A stretch of 64,000 nt of DNA from Campanula takesimana. Taxonomy: Eukaryota > Streptophyta > Magnoliopsida > Asterales > Campanulaceae. A program made the translations under genes and the position numbers. Location of the stretch: the NCBI GenBank assembly GCA_026119855.1, contig JAOWBW010001319.1:186001-250000 (forward strand). Direction: 5' to 3'. This document shows, one piece after another, positions 56,274-64,000 of this stretch (position 1 is its first letter; each line of letters opens with the position of its first letter). Under the pieces are notes generated by a model that saw only the letters and a list, made by a program, of their open reading frames with translations, ran no database searches and was not told where the DNA came from.

Positions 56274-57449
56274 AATACCCCCAAACTTATCTTTTGCTCG
56301 TCCTCGAGTAAAACAAAACAAAAAAATAAAACTATAAACTACAAAAGCTAAAAAAACAACTAAAACAAATATATATATATATATATATATATGTATATTT
56401 GGATGTTCTCAATATATAACTTAATTATCAACACATTGACACTTAGGGCCTCTTAGCAATCAACTTTACATGAGCTATCACGTACAAGAAATCAAATTTA
56501 CATTAACGCACACTTTCTATGAAATCTCCCACCGTGAATATGTGAGTGGGATTATCACCAACAACCTAGGATTGTTTATGGGAACATTACTACCTAAAAA
56601 AGTACATCCCTTTTTAGTGTGTTTGCGAATTTTTTCAACGATTACTATGTATTGAAAAAAAGTTGTGTGTAGTGCCACCATACAATTTTCGAGCTTCAAC
56701 CCCCAAACTATAGATTTCCATACATATCACAACACATTGATACTCATATTCATTCCCGAACACATACTTCCTCCAATTTTCACAATGAGGGCAATATTTC
56801 ATAGTGAGGATTCTTTGAATCTTTACTCACTTTTCCCCTTTAGCTTGCACTGACAAGAACACGAAGCATGTCATTACATAAAGTGCAAGCTCTACAATTT
56901 CCCCTGTGGCGTGCATTGACAAGAACACGGAGCATGTCATTACATAAAATGCACACCCTACAAAATTTACTTGCCCTCCCATTACAATTCAACTCCTTTT
57001 CAATTCAATACACAGTAACCTAATTATTGACAAATTTCACAAACACGTTTTAAAGATCCTGAATATGTATTAATCTTTCCATAACAGGCACCTAGGTTGG
57101 TGGCCATAATCCGTGCATAAGAGTTAAAGTGGAAATAAATCATAGAATGTATGTTCTACTGCACTCCTAATTTCTCAACATGATAGCACACATAAAATGT
57201 CAATTCCAAGTCCACATTGACAATTAGCTAACAATTCTATCATATAAAGAGAACAAATTTTTAAAATTTTTCTATTTTTTTGGAGGGTGACAACTATATA
57301 CACTCCCCTATAAACCCACAAACTCGGAGAGATGCCTACCCCCAAACTCAAAACATGCTATGTCCTCATAGCATAAGGAACTAAAACATGCTTTGGGTTC
57401 AAAGGATGGCAATACACAACAAAACAATAAAATGAAAGCAAAATAAATG
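56274..57449 (-). other. LARD internal non-coding region, 3' side
   Basis: AT-rich, with an (AT)n run at about 56371-56391 and a duplicated ~60-bp phrase (TTGCACTGACAAGAACACG / GTGCATTGACAAGAACACGG near 56847 and 56912). No RT or integrase remnant seen. Confidence 0.75.
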
Positions 57450-58502
57450 TTACCTAGTTGGGTTGCCTCCCAACAAGCGCATTTGGTTAAGGTCGTTAGC
57501 CCGACCGTTGCCCGGTTTGGATTTCACCTTTCTTCCTTTGGCCCACTTTGCATTCTCGCGGGTCCTTATCTTCCGCTCGAGCCCCATGTACATTCCCCTT
57601 TTTATTTTATCATTTAGTACCACAGGGAATTGTTGGCATCTTCGCTTCTTGGGCTCCACCACTTGTGGCCTCTCACCACTTTTTCCACTATTACAAGATG
57701 GAAGGGGTACCATAATGATGATCACGTTTTCATTGGGACCGCTACAAGTAGTCTCATTCGTATCATGAACCTCCTCACTATCCCTCTTCTCATCACCATA
57801 TAAAGCAAACTCAAGCTCCTCAATGGCTATCTCATGCCATGTTTTCTCCACCGTTTTTGCTTCCTTCACATCCTCTGTACAACCACTCGCATCATCAAAA
57901 GAGGAACCATCTTTAGAGTCAACATTGGAGATTTCATAGACAAAATTCTCCTTTGCATCTTCCAAAGGTTTCTCTTCGAGTGACTGATCCGTAGCGGAAA
58001 CATTAGAGATTTCATAGACAAAATTCTCTTCAGCGTCCTCCACGGTTTTCTCTCCATATTGTGGTGGTGGTTTAAAATATGGCTCAAAAAATGAGTCATA
58101 GACACACTCTTCCCCATCAGCATTTAGATACCAAACCAGGGTTGAAGGTTGCTCGTCCGCTTGCTTCTGTATAGGAGTAGTATCCGGCTCATGGTTCCTC
58201 AATATCTCTAACATTATGATCATGTGTTCCTCCATCCTTTCCATAGTCTCCTTCAATGCTTGTTTTAGAGGTTGTGGAGGTATTGAGGCACAGTATGTTG
58301 GCTCTTGATTATTCCAAGTCATGTTTGAATGATTTTCCCAACCTTGACTATAAGAGTATGGGGGAGGATCATATTGTGGTTGCCATGACTCGAAATAATT
58401 TCCTGTTTGAACCTGTGGATAATACTCAGAAAAATATGTCCCAAACGGACACTGATTAGTAGTATGAGAATAAAATCCACAATTCAGACATGACTCATAC
58501 AT
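57450..58502 (-). CDS. LARD gag-like CCHC protein
   Basis: Intact 350-codon ORF, the only one in the element. It opens with a CCHC zinc knuckle right at the N-terminus (CLNCGFYSHTTNQC, residues 5-18), then a Tyr/Pro/Gln-rich stretch (to about 80), a predicted helix (about 80-102), and an acidic middle with a repeated 12-15-residue unit (EENFVYEISNV at 158-168, KENFVYEISNV at 184-194). The C-terminus is basic (PKKRRCQQFP, RKIRTRENAKWAKGRKVK) and ends LLGGNPTR, an ending I associate with gag-only plant LTR elements. The N-terminal capsid-like domain is absent, so this looks like the C-terminal part of a gag. It may help packaging by a helper element; that is inference. Confidence 0.75.
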   Translation of the reverse strand: MYESCLNCGFYSHTTNQCPFGTYFSEYYPQVQTGNYFESWQPQYDPPPYSYSQGWENHSNMTWNNQEPTYCASIPPQPLKQALKETMERMEEHMIIMLEILRNHEPDTTPIQKQADEQPSTLVWYLNADGEECVYDSFFEPYFKPPPQYGEKTVEDAEENFVYEISNVSATDQSLEEKPLEDAKENFVYEISNVDSKDGSSFDDASGCTEDVKEAKTVEKTWHEIAIEELEFALYGDEKRDSEEVHDTNETTCSGPNENVIIIMVPLPSCNSGKSGERPQVVEPKKRRCQQFPVVLNDKIKRGMYMGLERKIRTRENAKWAKGRKVKSKPGNGRANDLNQMRLLGGNPTR

Positions 58503-58650
58503 GTTGTACTGGTTAATTCTATGTGTCTTTAAGTATACAATAAATAAATAAATACTAAAAAAAAAAACTAACTAAAAAAAATTAAAAAAATAAGAAAAAT
58601 AAAAGAAAACTATTTACACTACCTAAACAAACTTGTTAACCTAATCAAGT
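58503..58650 (-). other. LARD leader
   Basis: A-rich untranslated leader between the primer site and the ORF start. Confidence 0.7.
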
Positions 58651-58673
58651 CCCCGGCAACGGCGCCAAAAACT
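58651..58673 (-). promoter_or_regulatory. Primer-binding site of the LARD
   Basis: Minus strand AGTTTTTGGCGCCGTTGCCG, then GGG, directly after the 5' LTR. This TGGCGCCGTTGCC type is not the initiator-Met site of the other elements and points to the Athila/Tat lineage. Confidence 0.88.
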
Positions 58674-60200
58674 TGATGGAGAAAATCTCCCTCTAATTAA
58701 ATTACCTAGCAAGTGTACTAGTTACCGGTGTAGTAGTATGCACAAGCAAGGGTCGAATCCACAGAGACTAGATTGGAAAACAAGAATGTTTAAAAACAGA
58801 AAAGTAAATAGTGGGGTTTTGATTTTTTTTTATTACTAAAACAATAAATTAAATTAAACTAAGAAAATAAATAAAAGCAAGATTAATGAATAGATTCACG
58901 AATTGGATTCACAAATACTTTCACTCTATGCTATGCTCCTAATGAAAAGATCAATCTCTTTCTTGGGTTCGTTCACAAAAGTAAGAATTGGGACGGTGAG
59001 GCGGCCGGATTGCAATCTATTTCTCTCTAACTAATCACACTTCGCAAATCAAGTCCATGTAATTATTTAAAGAGTTATTACGTTCTAAAGAACATATGAA
59101 CCTACACCCACTTGATTTCTATCACGACATCAAATAGATATATTAATCAAAATAGTGGTCAATGTATCAATGCCCGAGTCACTGTAACAATAGATACCCA
59201 AAAATTCTAAAGCCAATTTATATCTTAACATATAATTGAAACTAAAGAATTTAGAATGAATAATATTTTGATAAACAAGAATAAGAAAGAATGGAATAAT
59301 TAAATCTATAGCATAGAGATCAAGTATTGTTACTATCAATTCATGAATCTAAGAAATTAGCTACTAATAAGAATAAAATCAAGAACAAGAAAAATAATAA
59401 AGAACATCAAAACCTGAGATTAAATTGATGAAATCTTGATTACAATCTTGAATCTTGAATAAAAGTATGTACAAAGTATGAATAATAAAGTAGGCTAGAG
59501 TGTTATATTTATACAAGTGCTAAAGAGGTGTAAAAATAGGAAAAACCCTAGGATTCCTTGTTGAAAAATGAGAAATAAAGTGCTGATGGCCGGATTTCCC
59601 CAAGAGTCCCTGGTATTTTTGAGTTTTCAGAAAAGCCCTCCAAAAATTCCCCAAAGGTCCTCCAGAAATTCCAGAAAGGCCCCTGGAAATTTGGAAATTC
59701 CTAAAAAGCCCCTCAAAGTTTGGATAATTCCAGAAAAGTCCTTGGAAAATTCCCCTAAGGTCCCTGGGCGAGTGGGCGCTTTCTAGGGTGCAAGTGGGTG
59801 CCTACTTTGGTCAAAAACTGCTGTTTTTTCTGTCCAAAGACCAAGTGGGCGCCTGGTATGGACCAGGCGGGCGCTTGGTGCTTCGCTGATTATCGCGCAA
59901 TCTTCCGGAGGCCATAACTTCTTCATACGAACTCCGATTTGGACGTGTAAACTATCGTTGGAAAGGTATTTTTGAGTACTATCCAATGGTATTGATTTAT
60001 CAGAGGTCAAATCAATTTGTATTTTTGTTCTGGTCCGTTCTTTATCCTTCCTTTTCGCACTTTAACGTACAAGAATCCGTACATTCTTTCGCTCCTTCCC
60101 TATACTCATAAACACTCCAAAAACCATCAAAACACACAAGGTTGAGCATATAATAAGTCATAAAAGTATATCATTTGGATGGGTAAAAACACATCCATCA
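58674..60200 (-). repeat. LARD 5' LTR, minus orientation
   Basis: 1527 bp, inverted copy of 54485-56006. Quartet at 59769-59875 and TATA box at 59506-59513 (minus). Confidence 0.93.
59769..59875. repeat. GC-rich quartet (LARD LTR, minus)
   Basis: Plus-strand words CGAGTGGGCGCT (59769), CAAGTGGGTGCC (59791), CAAGTGGGCGCC (59842), CAGGCGGGCGCT (59864); steps 22, 51, 22. Mirror of 54810-54916 with one substitution in the second word. Confidence 0.95.
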
Positions 60201-62205
60201 TGAAGCAAGTTTTCAAGAGTTGAAAAGGCGCTTAACGACAGCTCCAGTCTTGGCTTTACCTAGTGGTTCTGAGAATTTCATGGTTTATACTGATGCTTCT
60301 AAAGAATGATTGGGTTGTGTTTTAATGCAAGATGGCAAGGTAATAGCTTATGCTTCTCGAAAATTATCTCCTTATGAAAAGAATTATCCTACTCATGATT
60401 TAGAGTTGGCTGCGATTATTTTTGCTTTGCATAAATGGAGGCATTACTTGTATGGAACCAAATTTGAAGTCTTTACTGATCATAAAAGCTTGAAGTACTT
60501 GTTTTCTCAGAAAGAGCTTAATATGAGACAACGTATATGGATGGAGAAATTGAAGGATCATGATTGTACTATCCTTTATCATCCAGGGAAAGCAAATGTT
60601 GTGGCAGATGCACTGAGCAGAAAGACTTATATTTCTTGCTTGATGATTCGTGAATGAAAATTGTTAGAAGACTTGTGTGATTGGAGTCCTTGTGAATCTA
60701 GACATGGAATTATTCTTGCTAATATAAAGGCTACTTCAGATTTACTCCAACAGATCAAAGAAGCTCAGGTAACTGATTCTGAATTGCAGAAAATTATTAG
60801 TGGAATGAATGAAGGAAAGCAACCAGATTTTTCTTTCAATGGTGATGGAATTCTTACCTTTCGAGGCCGAGTTTGTATTCCAGTTGATCTTGAGATAAAG
60901 AAGAAAGTTCTTGAAGAGGCTCACAAAGCCAAGTATACTATTCATCCTGGAAGCACTAAAATGTACCAAGACTTGAAGAAACATTTCTGGTGGAACAATA
61001 TGAAAAGAGAAATTGCTGAGTATGTATCCAAATGTTTGAATTGTCAACAAGTAAAAGTGGAACATCAACGTCCAGCAGGTTTGTTGCAACCATTAGAAAT
61101 TCCATAGTGGAAATGGGAGCATATTACGATGGATTTTGTGACTGGTTTGCCACGTACCAGACGAGGCCATGATGCTGTTTGGGTTATATTGGATAGACTG
61201 ACCAAGTCAGCTCACTTCTTGTCTATTTCCATGGGGTATTCATTGTCTCAGTTGGCATCTTTGTATGTTCAGGAGATTGTTCGACTCCATGGAGTTCCTG
61301 TGAGTATTGTATCTGACAGAGATCCTCGTTTTACTTCTCGATTCTGGCAAGCTCTTCAGGGTGCCATGGGTACTAAATTGAATTTCAGTACAGCTTTTCA
61401 TCCTCAATCTGATGGGCAATCTGAGAGACTTATACAGATTCTCGAGGATATGTTACGTGCTTGTGTTGTGGATTTCAAAGGCAGCTGGGATACTCATCTT
61501 CCTTTGGCTGAGTTTGCTTATAACAACAGTTTTTCAGTCTAGCATTGAAATGGCTCCATATGAATCTCTTTATGGCAGAAAATGTCGATCTCCTATATGC
61601 TGGGATGAAGTGGGAGAAGCTAGACTCTTGGGTCCTGAAATGGTTCAACAATCAGTTGAGAGTGTGAAACTCATTCGAGATAGACTGCGCACAGCTCAGA
61701 GTAGACAAAAGAGTTATGCTGATCATCATAGAAGGGATCTTGAATTCCAGGTAGGTGACTTTGTATTCTTGAAGGTCTCTCCTCGTAGAGGTATAAAGAG
61801 ATTTGGGAAGAAAGGAAAGTTATCTCCTCGTTATATCGGTCCATTTAAGATTCTTGAAAGAGTTGGGAAGTTGGCTTATAGAGTGCCTTTACCACCTTCT
61901 TTATCTGGTATTCATGATGTGTTTCATGTATCTATGCTTCACAAGTATATGGCGGATGAGTCGCATGTTCTTGAGTATGAGGCTATTCCATTTCAACCTG
62001 ATTTGTCTTATGAGGAACCACCTGTTGAAATTCTTTACTGGAAAGAGCAAGTCTTACGAACCAAAAGGATTCCTATTGTGAAGGTCCTTTGGAGAAATCA
62101 TGAAATTGAAGAGGCTACTTGGGAAACCGAGAAAGAGATGCGAGATAATACCCGAGCCTATTTGAAAATTTTGGTAAGTAAAAATTCGTGGGCGAATTTT
62201 CTTTA
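60201..62205 (+). pseudogene. Gypsy-2 pol, second part: RNase H, integrase, chromodomain
   Basis: Resumes after the TGAAG duplication. RNase H (FTDHKSLKYLFSQKELN near 60470), integrase zinc finger (HPGSTKMYQDLKK to CLNCQQVKVEH, 60940-61060), core TMDFVTGLPRTRRGHD near 61130, SDRDPRF near 61315, GQSERLIQILEDMLR near 61430. A chromodomain-like tail (VEILYWKEQVLRTKRIP, then LWRNHEIEEATWETE) is at 62020-62130. In-frame stops occur at about 60307 (TGA for Gly), 60655 (TGA for Trp) and 61105 (TAG for Glu); a one-base insertion near 61531 shifts the frame. The chromodomain-like end fits targeting to chromatin marks, as known for this clade. Confidence 0.9.
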
Positions 62206-62217
62206 AGGTGGGGAGGA

Positions 62218-64000
62218 TGTAACGCCCATCTTTATTCCTATTAAATATTTGACTTACTTGTTAAATACTTGAACTTGCATATTATGTGCTAGTTTTACTT
62301 GAGTTAATTTATTAACTGCTTTAGAATATTAAGGTGGTTAAATGTCTAGTTTTGACTTTTGGGTCATTTGTGAAATTGTGACTTTAGGGGCCTTTTTGTT
62401 AAAAGTGAAACTTGAGGGGCCTAGTTGTCATTCTTGGAAAGTTCCAAGTATATCAACTTGTTGTTTGCCTGAGGAAGCATTTCTCCCCAAAATCATTCAT
62501 GTTGTTTCCTCTGTTTCAAAGTTAGGGTTAGGTTTTTACCCTATTCTCGACTCCTCGAGCTTAATTATCCCTCCGTTCTTGATTCCGATCCCGGATAAAT
62601 ATTCGTGGCGTTGAATAGAGCGTTCCAGGCCGAACATAAATTTGTTTGGGTAACTTTGATTTTTGACTAGGTAAGTTATTAGCTCCCCCTTACTTGTAAT
62701 AAGATGCATATATGTTATTTCTGATACTTGTGTTTGTCAATTTCGTGTTTGGGGAAATTTTGTGATACTTGAAATTTTGGGACAAAGGGAGTATAACCCT
62801 CTGTGTTAAATCATGAAAGGAACTTGAAAGTATTAGTTTAAGCTGGTATAATACTCCTTGGTATTGTTAAAAATGTTAGTAGAAGTTACTCCTACGCTTG
62901 GGACGGAGAAGTTTAGGCCTGGAAAGAAATTTTGTGTTTGCTGAAAATTGTACCAGGCGCCCGCCCACTTAGTCACCAAGCGCCCGCCCATTTCATCAGA
63001 AATTTTGGTTTCAAAAGTGCTCTATTGAGCGGCCGCCCGGTCTATTGTAGGCGCTCACCTGGTCCCCTGTTTCAACAAAAGTGTTTTGAATCTCAATTGA
63101 AATGAAAGCTTACCCCTCCTAAGGCATATAGCCTTGGTATAAGATGTCCTAGCAAGTGTAATTGTACCTTTTGGGGCATTAGAACTTGGCCTTGAACATG
63201 AGTGTTTGTTGAATTAAAATGAGAACTTAAGTATAAGAGTAGTAACTCTTCTTTATGTCTTGAAAGTGCTATGAACAAGCACTAATGTGTTATGCTTGTC
63301 TTGAAACTTGTGTTTGTGCACCTTAGGGGCATTAGAATAAAGTCTTAGAATTGAACATCCTAAGAATAGGATTAAGATCTTGTAAGAGTAAAGTGTATAA
63401 CTCTTATACATGCTTGAATATCCAAAGATTGGAATTATAACTTAAAGTATAAGACAATAAAATCTTGTGCATGACTTGAACATCCAAAGAATTGGATTAA
63501 GACTTGAATATAAGATAATAAAATCTTGTACATGACTTGATGCCAATACATATGTATGGTAATGAACTAGAAAGTGCTATGAACAAGCACTAACTTGTAT
63601 GAGACATGTTCTTGTTGTGTATGTGCAAACATTGCATATAGTTGCTTGATAACAAGGTGACTTCTTGATTACTTGAAGCATGTTCCTTGTTGAGCTAGTC
63701 CACTACTTTTGGATTAGTTCTTCTCCCGTAGTTCAAGTAAATACCTACTTGTACATTCTTGTGTGAGTCCAGCTGGTTCTCCTTGCTTGTTCGGAAATAT
63801 ATAGGTTCACGCTTATCGCGAGAGCTGGGGCTTAAGTGATAATCGGGTCCCTATGTATTTGCGCTTGACCCCTTACTACCGGCCATAGTAAGAGCATAGC
63901 TTCCTTGGTTGGAGCAATACGCCTGACTTAAGTGAATGCTAAACTCTTGAACACCTCGTGAGTCTTGATCTTGGGAATGACACTGGTTACCGGGTCTTCT
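62218..64000 (+). repeat. Gypsy-2 3' LTR (cut by window end)
   Basis: Starts TGTAACGCCCATC after GGTGGGGAGGA; matches the 5' LTR to the window end. Confidence 0.92.
62956..63061. repeat. GC-rich quartet (Gypsy-2 3' LTR)
   Basis: GGCGCCCGCCCA at 62956, AGCGCCCGCCCA at 62979, AGCGGCCGCCCG at 63028, GGCGCTCACCTG at 63050; steps 23, 49, 22. Word 4 carries changes from the 5' LTR copy, while the middle spacer is full length. Confidence 0.95.

Larger units (their letters stand above)
54485..60200 (-). mobile_element. LARD/Athila-like element with inverted terminal LTRs
   Basis: 5716 bp inserted in Gypsy-2 pol with a 5-bp TGAAG duplication. Main body (minus): complete 5' LTR 60200-58674, primer site of the TGGCGCCGTTGCCGGGG type (58651-58673), internal region with one gag-like ORF, polypurine tract, then only the first 262 bp of the 3' LTR (56273-56012). 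Fused to this is a full LTR in the opposite orientation (54485-56006) plus nine bases of primer-site leader. The element thus begins TGATGGATGTG and ends CACATCCATCA like an inverted-repeat transposon. It has no protease, RT or integrase, so it needs a helper. The primer type is that used by Athila/Tat-group elements. Confidence 0.92.
49410..64000 (+). mobile_element. Gypsy-2: Tekay/Del-like chromovirus, split by a LARD
   Basis: Plus-strand Ty3/Gypsy element: LTR 49410-51915, primer site 51920-51931, gag 52054-53025, pol 53026-54479 and 60206-62205, polypurine tract, 3' LTR from 62218 past the window end. A 5.7-kb element (54485-60200) interrupts RNase H. The two LTRs are alike except for small changes, including a ~9-bp difference inside the quartet. 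Coding frames are far better kept than in Gypsy-1; most breaks are single in-frame stops. Confidence 0.93.

Noticed and set aside
57463..57768. Plus-strand open frame opposite the LARD gag-like ORF
   Set aside because: Antisense shadow of the intact 350-codon ORF, with no domain of its own.

Overview
This window is plant nuclear DNA, almost certainly from a eudicot. A TIR-NBS-LRR (TNL) disease-resistance gene with the usual four-exon layout sits among Stowaway (TACTCCCTCCGTCCC-type) and hAT-type MITEs, nested Ty1/Copia and Ty3/Gypsy chromoviral LTR retrotransposons, and a gag-only LARD/Athila-like element. TNLs are a dicot trait; I do not name a species. No rRNA, tRNA, CRISPR or prokaryotic features were seen.

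Layout. 1-2012: leader and 5' LTR of a minus-strand retrotransposon (E1). 2013-14571: remnant of an inverted TNL paralogue whose intron carries a Stowaway MITE. That MITE was split by a complete Sirevirus-like Copia (Copia A, 2781-13752, TSD GATAT), itself split by a solo Gypsy LTR (10147-12295, TSD CTGGA). 14572-20146: TNL gene on the minus strand (19461 to 14945) with MITEs in both larger introns and on both flanks. 20717-21969: Copia gag scrap and a truncated TIR copy. 21970-25509: 3' LTR and tail of a minus-strand Gypsy (Gypsy-3), into which Gypsy-1 (25510-34406, plus strand) inserted. 34407-34506: 100-N assembly gap. 34507-49375: minus-strand Copia C, split in its reverse transcriptase by minus-strand Copia B (34792-45211, TSD AAATG), whose 5' LTR holds a hAT MITE that in turn holds a Stowaway MITE. 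49410-64000: plus-strand Gypsy-2, split in its pol by a 5.7-kb LARD (54485-60200, TSD TGAAG) that is bounded by LTRs in inverted orientation.

The only host gene with a complete exon set is the TNL, and it carries an in-frame premature stop just after the MHD-type motif, so it would make a TIR-NBS protein at most. Every retrotransposon polyprotein here is broken. Indels are unusually dense from about 28.4 to 42 kb, next to the gap, and many are one-base homopolymer differences, so some of those breaks may be assembly error.

Most striking observation: LTRs of unrelated superfamilies (E1, four Tekay/Del-like Gypsy LTR families, and the LARD) each carry the same cis-module. It consists of four copies of a GC-rich, roughly palindromic 12-bp word at offsets of about 0, 22, 73 and 95 bp, with a CAGAA/CTGAA in the central spacer. 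The word differs between families but is nearly uniform within one module. Sister elements Gypsy-1 and Gypsy-2 have exchanged all four words while keeping recognisable spacers. The two Sirevirus-like Copias have their own versions of repeated palindromic words (8-mers in 12-bp steps in Copia A; TGCGCA words in Copia B).
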